Virus record (IMG/VR): IMGVR_UViG_3300035698_018983
Span: 1-57,883 of that record
Length of the DNA: 57,883 nt
Source: a virus
Strand: one strand, 5' to 3'
Position numbers and translations under genes: made by a program. The notes beneath the pieces are model-generated. The model was not told the origin of the DNA. It made no database searches and saw only the letters and a list, made by a program, of their open reading frames with translations. Shown here in pieces: positions 30,551 to 42,107 of this stretch. Positions within the stretch are counted from its first letter, which is position 1; the number at the start of each line of letters is the position of its first letter.

Positions 30551-33500
30551 TTAACTCGGGTATGGCCTCAGAGGCACCCTCTTGGGTTTGTAAGCATCTA
30601 CCATTTCCTGGGGATCACCATCAGGTACTAAAGTAGTTGGATATCCACCGTCAGCATCGGAGCGTAGGCTATCAAGGCTGGCAGAGTAATTCCAGTATAC
30701 CGTTGCACCCCACAGCTTGAAGGATTCTCCCCAATAGGAGGTGGACTGTTGATCCGATAGGAATCCAACTGTTAGCTGTACTCGGCCATTTGCATTATCC
30801 ACAACAATTCCGCATCCGGGAATGACTACGCGAATCCGTATAGTCCCAGAAACAGAGTCATCAATACTTACAATTCTCTCCGCTGCAGTACCCGCTCCTG
30901 CTGGATCTTCATAAAGGATTAAAGCAGAACCTCTTGTACCCCCGAAGAAAGGAGACGGCTCTAATGAATGCACCTCCTGTCCAGGATTCACGCCAATAAC
31001 AGTCCCATGTTCCCGGCTTGGGTATCCCATAATATCAATAGAACCCAGCGCCGAATGCCCACTATTCACAGAGAAAAATCCTCCGACAAAGGCACAGAAT
31101 TCATCTGCATGTACTGCCCCTATTGTAAGGACAGCACTTAACTCCACCTCGACATCAATCTCTGCCCGTTCAATGACTGCGCCTTGCGGTGCCTGTACTG
31201 TAGTCATAACTTTGTAGGGGGATTCCGGAGATCCCTCGTCAGCTTCACAATACCAATACGGCTTTGAGTAATCCGTTGTAGGAGCTGCTTTCCAGGAATC
31301 ACTCCCAAGATCCAAGTGGCAATCAATCCACCCAGCTATTGCATTGGTAGACAGATCACCCTGGAAATCATTTGCCGGGATATATACGGCACAAGAGCCC
31401 AAGCCATTATCTGTCTCTTTATCCACCTTTATATTGGATGCAGACACATCCTTGGTTACTGCTAGGTGCCTGAAACTAGCATCCCGCCAAGTAACAGCCT
31501 CCATTTCCCAGTCATCTATAGAAGTGTATCCGACAGGGTACCCAGATGCACCGCCAGGGATCTCAAGACGGGCTTCCATTCTGTCATTTGTTTCGTCATA
31601 TCGTATTTCTCGAATGACAAACCGTTCCTCTTGAATACCTGATGATGTGTTCCACCTAACAGTCACTACCCTGCCGATATCGTTCACACCAAATGTGGCA
31701 CGATCAAGCAACCGAGCCATATCAGGGTCAAACCACCAATCTTTTGGTTGTCTGTACCCTGCATACCCTCCAGATGCTGACGTAGAGTAAACCCAAAAAT
31801 CAGCCCCTGAAGGGGTGGATAGTGGGTCAGATTTTATAAGTGGAGTTATGCGGAAGGATCGTTTGTAAACCGACACCCCAAAGAATGCCGCACCAATTGT
31901 CCACTCAATTCCAGTTAAATCCGCTGCCTCACCAGACCACGTCACATGGGATTCCGAACTGTAGTATGCAGGGGGTGCCGGTACAGGTGGCCAGAATGAG
32001 CAAATAAAGGGATCAGCGTTTCCGGTAACTTCCGTAATCACAGCTCGGTGAGTTCTAGGCCACTCTGGTTTTACTTTTGCAGAAATGGTTATTGGGTTAA
32101 AGCTGCGCTCGTGGAAATTGAACTCAATAATATCCCCGACTTGGTACTGTGTTGAGGTTACTCCGGCCCAATTTGGAGGATCCCCAACGAAGGGTGCAGG
32201 GTTAGTATAACAGCACTCAATAGTATTATATCCGTAGTACCCGCTATTGGTATCACCCCAAGAATACCAGTTTGTGTGCCTGCCGCCATACAGTTTCCTG
32301 ATGTAGCTGTAGCCAGTCATTTCTGTATTGAGCATATTCTGAGCCGAGGTTACCCTGGTAGAACCGATATCAAACATGTTTCCAACAGGGGCCAAGTTCC
32401 CTACCACACCAGTCCTCTGCACTTGCTGGTTGATCAGGTGCGTTTCACCTAGGCTATTCATGGGCATTTTTTGGAAAGCGCCCATATGGAGATACCCATC
32501 CCGGACAATTAAGCTACCAGAGATAATGTCAATAGCCGGGTCATACAAAGGTGCAGCATCAGAAACAAGCATCCCGTACTCAGGCATGTCAGCAGTAGGA
32601 TCTGTATTTAAGTACGGTTTATAGGTAGTAAGATCAATAGAGTATGCGAAAGGAGTAGTCTCAACAAGATCCCCAACCCCAGTATGGCACATCTGGTTAA
32701 CGATGATGACAGATGGAGAGATCTGAATACCGAAGAACTCTTCAGGGAATCCACTGATTTCTTTGGGCCTCCAGGATGTAGCTGAAGGTCCAAGCCCGTC
32801 TGTAGGCATATGTGTTGATGCTGGGGAAGCAATACCATAGGCGATATAATCTGGGACAGACGCAAACAATCCTGCTGGGTCAGCCCACTCCTTCCCGAAC
32901 TCAGACAAGCCAATACCCATGCTGGCCGAAATACCAAGGACAGCAGCAGAATCAACCCCTTGCCGACTTTCGGTTCTTGACAAGAAGCTGACTTGGTATG
33001 TCTGACCGACATCTAACCCAATCATCTCCTCAAACGGGGTAACGCTCCCAAGGTATGACTCAACTCCCCAGAAAGGGGTCAAGCTGATAAAGCTGGTAGG
33101 AGCTATGTAGGCAACGTCCCCTACGAGTGCCATTCCCCTCCAGGAGTTCTTTCCAGAGGATCCATCCCAGACTACAACATAGTCACCAGTCTGGAGTGTA
33201 ACGCCCCTGTTTGTCCGAATGTCACTTCCTGTGACAGAAATATAATTTGCAATCCCGGTAACGGGATGAGCGGCGCACACCATGGCCGAGTATTCACTGT
33301 GGAGAGAATACTCCTGAGAGTTTGTCTCTATGTATCCTACGACACCGTACCCAGAGACATAATCATGATCATTGAAAGTGGTATCATCTAAAGCGGAAAT
33401 CGCACCGCCATCCTGCAACCCCTTGTGGAATCCAAAAATAGATCCGCCGGCTTTCTGGTACGAGGAAGATACAATCCCCCAACCATCACTTGCCTGAGTA

Positions 33501-36500
33501 GTCAACTTCTCTTGGAAACCGGTAGCAGAGCTTACATGATTAACAAATGCCTCAATTGCATTAGTGGAGTCACCAAAAGCCCCTGCATAAATTCCGCAGG
33601 AGACATTATCTAAGTTGGAATCAGCATGAACACTGAATACAGCCTTCTCTGCCCAGTTTCCAACAACAGAATTCCTTGGCCGTATAGCTTTAGCCTCACC
33701 AATCCCTGTACCGATGTCACAATGGTAGAAGCGAAGGATCCCATTTCCGACACCAGTAGTCGGAAGGTCTCCTCGGCCTACGGGACGGAGGTATAGAAGC
33801 TCCGTTGGGCCGGAATCAAACACGGTAATCACAGAGTAGATGCCGTCCAGCCCGTTTGTCGCTCCAACAATCTGTACCAACGAACTCCCCGACAAGGAGT
33901 TCTGATCATTACTTGAGATGGACTGAGAGGTAGTACGAAGTGGCTTGTCGATTCCATAGAATCCAGTATCTGCCATAGAGCAGAGAACAATGACCTCACC
34001 ACCAACAGATGCGGAATATATCTGTGCATGGAAATCGGAGGTTGTTCCCAGTCCAGAGGACGGCTCCATCCGATGACGGGAGATAATTGGGTTGAGCATC
34101 TCCCCACCAGTAGGGCCAATAACATCGAACCCTACCGTGTCATTCCACTCCCAGTGCCGAGCATGTAGAGAATCAGCCGAGTCGCGGTCCAGCCTGAGCA
34201 TCGTTCCCGATTCGGCAGACCAATATGACAGAGCGTCATGAATGTAAAAATCAGTCCACCCACCCGCTGGAGTGACTGTTACTCCAGGAAGAATATCCGG
34301 AGCGATCACTACCCTTGTCTGATCAATGTATCCAACGATAGTCATTGGGACCAGGTCGCGGTCCTCAGTTGGTGAATGCAAAGACCGGCGAAGAACTCTG
34401 CCAACATCTTCCGGAGTAAACAAAGCAGTTGAGCAAGTAACCACCCCGCTCTGAGAAACGGATGCAACCAGGAACGGCCCCGCCCCGGCCACCCTGGAGG
34501 TAGCTGGGACGAGTGTTGCTGCCCGTGCACGTATTGGCCGGCGAAGAGTCATTGGCCTGGTTCCGGGTACACCCATGTACCCGCCAGATGTATTGTACCA
34601 AAGCTCCTCGTACCCAAGTGTCCCTGTTGGTGACGGGTACGCATAGTTCCGACTCATCCCACCCTGGATGCCCTGTACAGTAGCTCTGCTGTGGAGGTCC
34701 TCCAGGCTTAGACGGTTATCCCCGGTGTACCTCCAGGTATCTGGGAGTCCGAGCTGCTCTTGATAGTCTGGAGGGAGTGGCATCGATAACGTGCCATACT
34801 CGTCCCAAGCAAACGGATTCAACAGGAACTCATCGGTTTGATCAACGTGGTACCCTTTGATCCTCCGCAATACTTCCTGTGTTTTCTCTCCAGCAGCTTG
34901 ATGTACTTTCAATTGAGCAGCAGCGTCGTACCCATCACCTGCCAGGTCAACCTGGCGATAATCCCATTGTGTGTTGGCAGCATAACACCAGATCTTGACG
35001 ACCTTCCCTGCCTGCGGGGTTGGATGCAGAACCACCCAGGGGCTGCGGAACCACCTCCCATTTGCCACGATCGCCAATTCTCCCAATGGAACAGTACCAG
35101 TTGGAGGAGAGGAAGAGGGCAAGTCTGTAAGCTCACCTCTTGGAAGCTGACCGTTGGAATCGGCTGCAAGCCCCCTCAGGATCGCTGTGTTGACGTCTGC
35201 AAGCCCTTCCACCTCATAGGTGAATACGGTGAGTGAAGGGTCTCCCGTGTAATCCATGCCCTCTGAGTTGTGGTTGAACGGGTAGGATGTCCCAGACTTC
35301 TGGATACGGGCCAGGTCAAACTCTCCAACGGCTCTGGTAAACAGGTCACACCCGGGGAATGGTGCATTGGCCATGTCCTCCAGGTAGGGTCGGGTTCTTA
35401 CACCTGTCTTGTACTTGACCTCCTCGATGCGAGGTGGTGTATTCAACTGCCTGGCAGGGTCCGGGTCCTGTCGGTCTGGAGTATCCACTCCAATCTTCTC
35501 GTACTGGACAAGATTGACTTTCCCGTATCCAACATCTCCGGGGACTCCGACACCTGTCTCCTGATAAGCGTCAGGGTCCGACCAGGTGGAGGGGTCTGTT
35601 ACCGCAGTGGGCTTCTGTGAGGTAACCCAAACTACCTCTACCCTCTCTCCATCGACAATAATGTCATTCCCGAACTCATCCGTTACCCTGAATATCTCAC
35701 TCAACCTGTCATCAGCCCGGCCCACAAACACCAGGTCATCCATATGGAATGATGGTACATCCCCATTGGTGAATCCGGCGAGTTGCAGCCTGTTCCTTTC
35801 GGTAGCCGAAGCAGCGTATGGGGTGACAGACAAGTCAAAATCTACAGCGATCAACGAAGGCTGCAAACCGATAGTGCGGCGGTTTATTTCATCGATGTTC
35901 CAGGCCAATGCTTCCAAAGACCTGTTGAGTCCCTGAGCGGTAATGTCCTCGTTCAGGAACAAACGGCCACCCATATCATGCTGCCTGTCACCTGTTACTG
36001 TCCGAAGTGTTCCCGCTTCATTGAAGGATCCACTCTCCCCCATCCCAGCCGGCCAGGTAACCAACTCAGAATAGGACAGCCCTGCTGTATATTCCTGCTG
36101 GTAAATAGGGAACCTCACCTCACGGGCCATATCCTCATTCAGCAGACCAGTATCACCGGCCATCGTGTAGATAAACGCCGGCCCTTCGAGGAGGGAGGCT
36201 GGATCAGTGCCATTCTTGATGTAAACGAACCCATCCCGCTCCCAGGAGGACATTGGTGGATCAGGAGCTTGCACTGCCGGCACAATCTGAGGGCCAACAG
36301 GGTATAACTGGAAACAGTCCCACTTTGTGGGGTCAGTAACAGCAGCGTTGATTGCATCGACAATGTCGGAAGCCAGGAGATCATCCACTGCCGGCGTCTT
36401 CGCCACAACGATATGCACCACCCACACCAAGTCCCTGGTCAGGACAATAGGGAGTGTCGGGCCGGGGATTGTATTCTCCCCGTTGAGCTGGATGTAGAAG

Positions 36501-36676
36501 TTGAAATCATGGGTTCCGGAGTAGTCACCCGGATATAGCCATAGGTACGCCTTTGTTGTGTCGTCGTACCTACGCTCGTTACGGATCGTCGCGTACTGTT
36601 TAAAGTTACGCTCCCCGGACCCTACCAATTGTGGTCGGCGCAGTATGTGGCGCCGCTCTCGCGTATTCTTCGCCAT
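30551..36676 (-). CDS. Giant virion protein, probably tail fibre or tail-tip
   Basis: This 2041-residue protein begins at ATG 36676 in a TAATG overlap. A longer frame has six extra codons without a better start. The first ~20 residues are Arg-rich; the rest is rich in Gly, Ser, Thr, Tyr and Trp with predicted strands, and has no transmembrane or enzyme motif. That composition and size are typical of phage receptor-binding or tail-tip proteins. The preceding genes in the operon are tail and baseplate-like. No repeat or named domain could be recognised, so the role is inferred from size and context. Confidence 0.75.
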   Translation of the reverse strand: MAKNTRERRHILRRPQLVGSGERNFKQYATIRNERRYDDTTKAYLWLYPGDYSGTHDFNFYIQLNGENTIPGPTLPIVLTRDLVWVVHIVVAKTPAVDDLLASDIVDAINAAVTDPTKWDCFQLYPVGPQIVPAVQAPDPPMSSWERDGFVYIKNGTDPASLLEGPAFIYTMAGDTGLLNEDMAREVRFPIYQQEYTAGLSYSELVTWPAGMGESGSFNEAGTLRTVTGDRQHDMGGRLFLNEDITAQGLNRSLEALAWNIDEINRRTIGLQPSLIAVDFDLSVTPYAASATERNRLQLAGFTNGDVPSFHMDDLVFVGRADDRLSEIFRVTDEFGNDIIVDGERVEVVWVTSQKPTAVTDPSTWSDPDAYQETGVGVPGDVGYGKVNLVQYEKIGVDTPDRQDPDPARQLNTPPRIEEVKYKTGVRTRPYLEDMANAPFPGCDLFTRAVGEFDLARIQKSGTSYPFNHNSEGMDYTGDPSLTVFTYEVEGLADVNTAILRGLAADSNGQLPRGELTDLPSSSPPTGTVPLGELAIVANGRWFRSPWVVLHPTPQAGKVVKIWCYAANTQWDYRQVDLAGDGYDAAAQLKVHQAAGEKTQEVLRRIKGYHVDQTDEFLLNPFAWDEYGTLSMPLPPDYQEQLGLPDTWRYTGDNRLSLEDLHSRATVQGIQGGMSRNYAYPSPTGTLGYEELWYNTSGGYMGVPGTRPMTLRRPIRARAATLVPATSRVAGAGPFLVASVSQSGVVTCSTALFTPEDVGRVLRRSLHSPTEDRDLVPMTIVGYIDQTRVVIAPDILPGVTVTPAGGWTDFYIHDALSYWSAESGTMLRLDRDSADSLHARHWEWNDTVGFDVIGPTGGEMLNPIISRHRMEPSSGLGTTSDFHAQIYSASVGGEVIVLCSMADTGFYGIDKPLRTTSQSISSNDQNSLSGSSLVQIVGATNGLDGIYSVITVFDSGPTELLYLRPVGRGDLPTTGVGNGILRFYHCDIGTGIGEAKAIRPRNSVVGNWAEKAVFSVHADSNLDNVSCGIYAGAFGDSTNAIEAFVNHVSSATGFQEKLTTQASDGWGIVSSSYQKAGGSIFGFHKGLQDGGAISALDDTTFNDHDYVSGYGVVGYIETNSQEYSLHSEYSAMVCAAHPVTGIANYISVTGSDIRTNRGVTLQTGDYVVVWDGSSGKNSWRGMALVGDVAYIAPTSFISLTPFWGVESYLGSVTPFEEMIGLDVGQTYQVSFLSRTESRQGVDSAAVLGISASMGIGLSEFGKEWADPAGLFASVPDYIAYGIASPASTHMPTDGLGPSATSWRPKEISGFPEEFFGIQISPSVIIVNQMCHTGVGDLVETTPFAYSIDLTTYKPYLNTDPTADMPEYGMLVSDAAPLYDPAIDIISGSLIVRDGYLHMGAFQKMPMNSLGETHLINQQVQRTGVVGNLAPVGNMFDIGSTRVTSAQNMLNTEMTGYSYIRKLYGGRHTNWYSWGDTNSGYYGYNTIECCYTNPAPFVGDPPNWAGVTSTQYQVGDIIEFNFHERSFNPITISAKVKPEWPRTHRAVITEVTGNADPFICSFWPPVPAPPAYYSSESHVTWSGEAADLTGIEWTIGAAFFGVSVYKRSFRITPLIKSDPLSTPSGADFWVYSTSASGGYAGYRQPKDWWFDPDMARLLDRATFGVNDIGRVVTVRWNTSSGIQEERFVIREIRYDETNDRMEARLEIPGGASGYPVGYTSIDDWEMEAVTWRDASFRHLAVTKDVSASNIKVDKETDNGLGSCAVYIPANDFQGDLSTNAIAGWIDCHLDLGSDSWKAAPTTDYSKPYWYCEADEGSPESPYKVMTTVQAPQGAVIERAEIDVEVELSAVLTIGAVHADEFCAFVGGFFSVNSGHSALGSIDIMGYPSREHGTVIGVNPGQEVHSLEPSPFFGGTRGSALILYEDPAGAGTAAERIVSIDDSVSGTIRIRVVIPGCGIVVDNANGRVQLTVGFLSDQQSTSYWGESFKLWGATVYWNYSASLDSLRSDADGGYPTTLVPDGDPQEMVDAYKPKRVPLRPYPS

Positions 36677-37374
36677 TAGTGCCGCAGCTCCCACATGATG
36701 TTAAGAAGGTATGTGTTCCGTTTCGGGATAGGTTCAAACGACTTGTAAGCCATGGGCCTTTGCTGCTCCCAGGCGGTGTAAGTAGTTTCGCGTGATCCCG
36801 GTGTCCATGCTGCTGTAGCCCCAATGGGGTAATCAGAACCATCAGTGAATAAACCAGCCTCAGTAATCATCACGACATCGGTTGCCCCGAAGGTGAGATC
36901 AGACTTCCCGAATACACGTTTGAATCTGACAGCAGTTCGAGATGGGTACAGAGGAAACTCAGGAGGACGGTCCACCTGAGCCAAGAACCCGCCACTGATC
37001 ACCTGAACACCAGAATGGAGACGCTCTACTGAGGCTGTCTCTATATGAGCACCCTCCCCCAACCCGATGTAGTTGATCCGATCATTCCGATAAGCCCCAT
37101 CAGGACCTGTGACTCCAGGAACCTGGTAAGACATCAGGAGAGCAAGGTACTCACGACCTGTCAGAGTCCAGATGTTGCTGCCTTCCCGCCTGGTGCCGGC
37201 TACTACACGACCCTTCTCGTCTGTGCACCAGGCAGTGAAGAATCCTTTTACACCGACTTCGTCGTTCAAAGCCGACTCACCACCAAAAACACGCTTGGAG
37301 ACACGCCCCTCAGCGTCCGTCAACTCAGCGGTTAGTACGTCTGAAACAAGTACTCGATCACGTAATAGGGTCAT
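36676..37374 (-). CDS. Tail or baseplate protein
   Basis: This 232-residue, strand-rich protein has INYIGLGEGAHIETASVERL in its middle and GATDVVMITEAGLF later, a layout I associate with phage tail or fibre proteins. It is coupled to both neighbours: the start overlaps the 1578-residue gene's TGA, and the end overlaps the giant gene's ATG. This suggests the three products assemble together. No catalytic motif. Specific identity unknown. Confidence 0.7.
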   Translation of the reverse strand: MTLLRDRVLVSDVLTAELTDAEGRVSKRVFGGESALNDEVGVKGFFTAWCTDEKGRVVAGTRREGSNIWTLTGREYLALLMSYQVPGVTGPDGAYRNDRINYIGLGEGAHIETASVERLHSGVQVISGGFLAQVDRPPEFPLYPSRTAVRFKRVFGKSDLTFGATDVVMITEAGLFTDGSDYPIGATAAWTPGSRETTYTAWEQQRPMAYKSFEPIPKRNTYLLNIMWELRH

Positions 37375-40300
37375 TGAATAGTCCTCACCACATTCATTCT
37401 GCTTGAGCCAGTGGGAAGCGTTCGCGTAAAGTATATCACCGCTGGGCCAGAAACCTCAACTTTCTGGACCGGAACTCTCCCAGGACCCCAACCGAAATCG
37501 GTATTTGAATATGGCGCATCCAGAAACTCTGCCATGTACCCAGGACTTACAGCATCTGCAAGCTCACTGAGGGTGTGCGGTGCCACGGATGGTTGCGCCT
37601 GATTTCCGCTAATGTCAAAAACTTCAGGTAGTAGCTGGCCCTCTACAGGATCTGCTGCTACTGAAGCCAGGTATATTTCAGCCAGTACATTGTCGTCTGG
37701 TATGTGATTCCGCAGCCTATCAGTAAGTGTGCTGAGTAGGGCACTGCCGGGGATTCTATCCGTTACTGTTTTCCCGACTCCCGCTGGAGGGGCGGGGTGG
37801 ACTGTCATTGTCCCAGCGCCGGAATCAGAATCAAGTACATCGTACTCAGATCCGTCAATGGTCATCTTCATTGCATACTGAATAATAATAGTCGGCTCTG
37901 GAGTATCCCCTGCTGCTAAAATTACATTTGGGGCTGTATCGGTATTGAGTGTAGTAACCCCTGTAAACCCAGTGTCACCACCAGAGAGTAGATTTTTCCG
38001 TATTGATGCCATGGGTGCAAAGGCTCCGATAGTGAGTGGTGACCCAATCACCTTCACTCTCCTGTAATCCTTCATCTCTGCATCAAGTCTGTTTGGGAAT
38101 GCTGTAAGGTCTGGAAGTACATCCACTACAGTCAGAAAGAGATCGTCAATGAGAGACAGGATATGGTCACCGACTGCAATGTGACCGTCCGCGGCAGAGA
38201 AACCTGAAGCAATACCCATCGCTGTAAGATCTATTTCATCCGTAGCTACCACCTCTCCGTAAAAGAAGGCGTTAAGTAGACCCATCCTCCGCATCAGTAC
38301 CCCTCGGAAAGTAATCTCCCCTCCGGGGTTTGGGTTATCTCCGACAGCATACAGATCCGGATTTGGAGTTAATGGCTGTGCGGTGGGGGGAATCTCCTCA
38401 ACGATCCCATGCGTCGCATCAATCCTTGTTTTCAAATAGTAAAACCCGACATGGCTGATGATGGATGAATTCTCAATAAACAGGATGTCAGGTTCTCTTA
38501 CTGGGATAGGGAAATCATCTGAGAAGTAAATCGAAGGGCTCAATAATCCGTCCGGGATGTTCTCCGTTGAGCCGTACAGCGGGTCCCCATCATCATCAAA
38601 CCCGACAAACGTGTCCACCTCCTCAATGTCCAGGATGGTAACGATCATTGTTGTAGGATCAATCTCTGCATTACGAAACTTGAATGGGGTTAGCTGAGCC
38701 AGTGGGTCTGACCCTGTATAGTACAGAGGGATGCCACTTCCGGACACCGCATTCATCATAAATGCTCCAGGCAGTAGACCTCCCGGATTATCAACCAACT
38801 CCATCTCTATTGAAGCGTACAGTTCATCCTCAATAGCGATCTCATCTGCCAGTAATTTCTGAATGACCTCAAACACGTCTGTGTACTGTGGCCTGGATAA
38901 TGTTCGAATAAATTCGTGGACCAGCTGCATCTCTGCATCAGTAGCCAAGTCTTCCCTTATCAGCAGCATCCCATTGTGGTACTTCAGTATTTCCACCCAA
39001 GGGATAGAAGACGACAGGAGCTTGAACCAGTCCGGAGTGTTGATGTAGTCAAGCACCTGGACACCGTTTGACAGTACAGTGAACTGTGGCACGGTATCTC
39101 CAACAGCCCAGTCTTCCCCTGTATCTGGATTGGTGGACAACCCTACAAGCTCATCATCCAGATCAAAACCAGCAGTGTCCAAACCCAATGCCTGATAGTA
39201 CAGTTCGACTTCATCCTCTGGGTTCTTGTAAATATAGGCCCGTGTCACAGCCATCCTCTCACCAGAGGAGTCCACATCCTCTAGGACAATGCGGCCATGT
39301 GTCCTCTTCCCACTTTCTACGTCCCTGCGATATTCCGGGTCGATGTGGATGATGATGCCAGGGCGTTCTGCAAAAGGCACCCCCAAAAGGATAGCAGCTC
39401 CCAACGCAATAGCGTCCGGAGTAGGAGGATTAGCAAAGACATACAGCATGCCCATCAGGGCCGACTTGTAATAGACACTGGTGGACCGATTGTCCAAGTC
39501 ATCTTTTGTCAGGCCAACTCTGTAACCGAAGTTATCCTCTAGGGCCTGTTCATTATCAAAGAATGTTTCCTCACACCACAACGTTTCTGGGCAAGGATAT
39601 TCTGGTGTAAAGAACCGTTCCAGGAACCGTACAGCAGTCAACTCTGACTCTACACGCTCAATATAGTACCCACCGTTGTACTCAGTAAATCTGGTCTGAG
39701 TAGTCAGTTCCGCTTCTTCCTCCCCCAGGACTTTCTGTATTGTGTAATCACCCCGATTTAAACCACTACCTACATGGATGATGTCTCCTGGAAGGTACCC
39801 GCGTGAAAGTAGGAGGACATTCCTCAACCGGACACGCCGGGATCCCGCCCTCGCTTCAAAGCCGTGGTATGAAATACTCGTTACAGATTCAACAGTGTAA
39901 TCCAGATTCTCTGTGAGGGTTAAAGGTTCCCTCTTAACAGACCTCTCAAACCCTGACGGTTCATTCAAATACAAGGTCCCATCGTCCTCACGCATGTATG
40001 GAGGGCGAGGGTACTCAAGAAGACAGGGCATGGAACGGATATCGTCATGAACAGGAATAATTGAGTTCCGGATAATATACAAGGGCCTGAAACGAACAGA
40101 GAACCCCTCAGACAAATCCACCACAGAATCAGGATCAAGTGTGACTCCATAGTATTTCGACTTGAATAGATCTGAACGAACATACTCTTCCACCCAGGAA
40201 GAGATCCCTTCTGTCTGCAATGATCCATCCGACTCACTCACTGAGGGCATCCCCAGGAGCGTAGCAATCTCCACTAAAACAGATGTCGTCCATATAACAT

Positions 40301-42107
40301 CTGCATCCGAAAACAAGAACTGCCCGGTCGTTACCTCAAAACCTACCGTGTCTCCGTAGCTCCCAGTCACCGTTGCATGGACCTCGACACTCCTGTCGTT
40401 GGCATCATCAATAACCTCGAAAACAAGATTATCTCCGGGAGAGACTCCTTCCTGGAAAAAGTCCATCCCAGATACACGTAGGCAGTGTGCGATCCTCCAC
40501 GGGACATTAGTTAAACCGGCCGGAACTTCTCCTCCGAGGTCCAACACCATTACATCGATACCAGACATGGTGGCTTGAGAAGCGTACCGTATGGGATATG
40601 ACCTCCCCTGTGCATGGATAAGCCTGAACCCTACCGTGCTGTCTTTATTGGTCACCAGCAGCTTCGATAGGTCATTGTATCCAGGTTTGTCTATACCGTA
40701 AGGGATTGAGACAATTGTTGAGAACTGGTCAGAAACCCCTGGAACAGAAAATGACAGTGGACCGAACACATCGTAAGAAGATGCAGCCCACCCGACATCA
40801 GGCTGTGCACCATCAGTAGCTACCTCATCAATCACCAAGAGATTGAAAGCATTTGGGTAAGGTGCGCCCATAACTGGGAGGTCACCAAATACATCCCTCC
40901 AATTAAGTCCATCAGGATCCGCCCATGTTGTTGGGTCAGCAGGATCATAATGAATCCTCCCTGTTACTCGATGAACGCCGGCAATCGATCCATAGGTGAT
41001 TTTAAGGAAATCACCTTCATAGATGTTTAAATCAAAAGTGCTCTGCTCAGGGTTACTTCCTCCATTACTCAGGTAGTTTTTACTTGAGAACCACCGCAGC
41101 CCTGCGTCCGTATCGATAACCCTGGAACCGGTACCGGATGGATAGTTGGTCAGTGTAAGTGACGTATTGTTTGGGAAGCGATTCTCCCCTACATCAATGA
41201 AAAAACCATCCCGGTTGTTGGTGAGCGTCCTGCATCTGTACAGGGAGGGATCAGCATAAATAGCTTCCCAATCCACAAACCCGGTCCGGGTTGGGCCGTA
41301 CACAATGATGACAGATTTGTCGATCATCGTATCTGAGACTACCCCTGTGTAAGCTATAAAAGTATTTCGATCCAGAGCGTACCCGTAGCCTATATTCCCA
41401 AGATCTCCAGTGATGGCGTTGGTACCACCCTCAGAGTATCCATACTGTGCCTCCCACTCGACATCCCTCAAGTTAAGCTGCGACTTAACTGGAACCCACC
41501 TTCTTCGGAACAATGGTTGGATATCAAAAATGCTCTTATTGAAGTCGATCTGTAAAAGCTCCAGTAGGGATGCAGCCACCATCTGGAACTGACCACTCCA
41601 AATAGTTTCAACAGCCGACTTACGCTCTGCCATTTTCCAAGCATCGTTGATAAATGACCAGACGTAAGAAACATCAGGGGAGAGCCCTTTGCAGTACGGG
41701 ACAAGTGCGGCCCTTGCATTCACTGTTACAATGAAAGGTGAACTTCGATCCATTCCGTCCGTCACCACCAGCTCCACATTGTAAGATCCGGCCAGGTCTG
41801 GGGTGAAGGTCACAATTGAGAAATCTTCAGACTCACCCCTGAAGGACTGAGCGGCCACATCACTGCCTGGAGGAGAAAAAATAACCCGCCAGTGGTATTC
41901 CAGATCAGTCCCACGAGGACTGTAACTGCTTGAAGCATCTAGCCGAACCACAGAACCAACCACAACCTCTGCGGAGGATGGGAGGACTTGCCCAGAAGGT
42001 CGTGTGCGGGATCCTGCTAGGCTATAGGAGAAGAAATTATCCGACCTGTCCAGTGTAAGAGTCCCGGAAGCAGCTCCTGTAGAATACCCGAAGGGATAAA
42101 CACTCAT
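37371..42107 (-). CDS. Large virion protein with PKD-like domain
   Basis: This is a 1578-residue protein. Residues ~35-135 look like a PKD (Ig-like) domain: PSSAEVVVGSVVRLDASSS, EYHWRVIFSPPGS and GSYNVELVVTDG show the Asp-Ala-Ser and W/Y-x-W strand features. The rest is a mixture of strand-rich and acidic segments with few features, including many hydrophobic short strands. PKD domains in phage tails bind carbohydrate or brace fibres. ATG 42107 overlaps the previous stop. Probable tail or baseplate structural protein; no further identity. Confidence 0.75.
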   Translation of the reverse strand: MSVYPFGYSTGAASGTLTLDRSDNFFSYSLAGSRTRPSGQVLPSSAEVVVGSVVRLDASSSYSPRGTDLEYHWRVIFSPPGSDVAAQSFRGESEDFSIVTFTPDLAGSYNVELVVTDGMDRSSPFIVTVNARAALVPYCKGLSPDVSYVWSFINDAWKMAERKSAVETIWSGQFQMVAASLLELLQIDFNKSIFDIQPLFRRRWVPVKSQLNLRDVEWEAQYGYSEGGTNAITGDLGNIGYGYALDRNTFIAYTGVVSDTMIDKSVIIVYGPTRTGFVDWEAIYADPSLYRCRTLTNNRDGFFIDVGENRFPNNTSLTLTNYPSGTGSRVIDTDAGLRWFSSKNYLSNGGSNPEQSTFDLNIYEGDFLKITYGSIAGVHRVTGRIHYDPADPTTWADPDGLNWRDVFGDLPVMGAPYPNAFNLLVIDEVATDGAQPDVGWAASSYDVFGPLSFSVPGVSDQFSTIVSIPYGIDKPGYNDLSKLLVTNKDSTVGFRLIHAQGRSYPIRYASQATMSGIDVMVLDLGGEVPAGLTNVPWRIAHCLRVSGMDFFQEGVSPGDNLVFEVIDDANDRSVEVHATVTGSYGDTVGFEVTTGQFLFSDADVIWTTSVLVEIATLLGMPSVSESDGSLQTEGISSWVEEYVRSDLFKSKYYGVTLDPDSVVDLSEGFSVRFRPLYIIRNSIIPVHDDIRSMPCLLEYPRPPYMREDDGTLYLNEPSGFERSVKREPLTLTENLDYTVESVTSISYHGFEARAGSRRVRLRNVLLLSRGYLPGDIIHVGSGLNRGDYTIQKVLGEEEAELTTQTRFTEYNGGYYIERVESELTAVRFLERFFTPEYPCPETLWCEETFFDNEQALEDNFGYRVGLTKDDLDNRSTSVYYKSALMGMLYVFANPPTPDAIALGAAILLGVPFAERPGIIIHIDPEYRRDVESGKRTHGRIVLEDVDSSGERMAVTRAYIYKNPEDEVELYYQALGLDTAGFDLDDELVGLSTNPDTGEDWAVGDTVPQFTVLSNGVQVLDYINTPDWFKLLSSSIPWVEILKYHNGMLLIREDLATDAEMQLVHEFIRTLSRPQYTDVFEVIQKLLADEIAIEDELYASIEMELVDNPGGLLPGAFMMNAVSGSGIPLYYTGSDPLAQLTPFKFRNAEIDPTTMIVTILDIEEVDTFVGFDDDGDPLYGSTENIPDGLLSPSIYFSDDFPIPVREPDILFIENSSIISHVGFYYLKTRIDATHGIVEEIPPTAQPLTPNPDLYAVGDNPNPGGEITFRGVLMRRMGLLNAFFYGEVVATDEIDLTAMGIASGFSAADGHIAVGDHILSLIDDLFLTVVDVLPDLTAFPNRLDAEMKDYRRVKVIGSPLTIGAFAPMASIRKNLLSGGDTGFTGVTTLNTDTAPNVILAAGDTPEPTIIIQYAMKMTIDGSEYDVLDSDSGAGTMTVHPAPPAGVGKTVTDRIPGSALLSTLTDRLRNHIPDDNVLAEIYLASVAADPVEGQLLPEVFDISGNQAQPSVAPHTLSELADAVSPGYMAEFLDAPYSNTDFGWGPGRVPVQKVEVSGPAVIYFTRTLPTGSSRMNVVRTIQ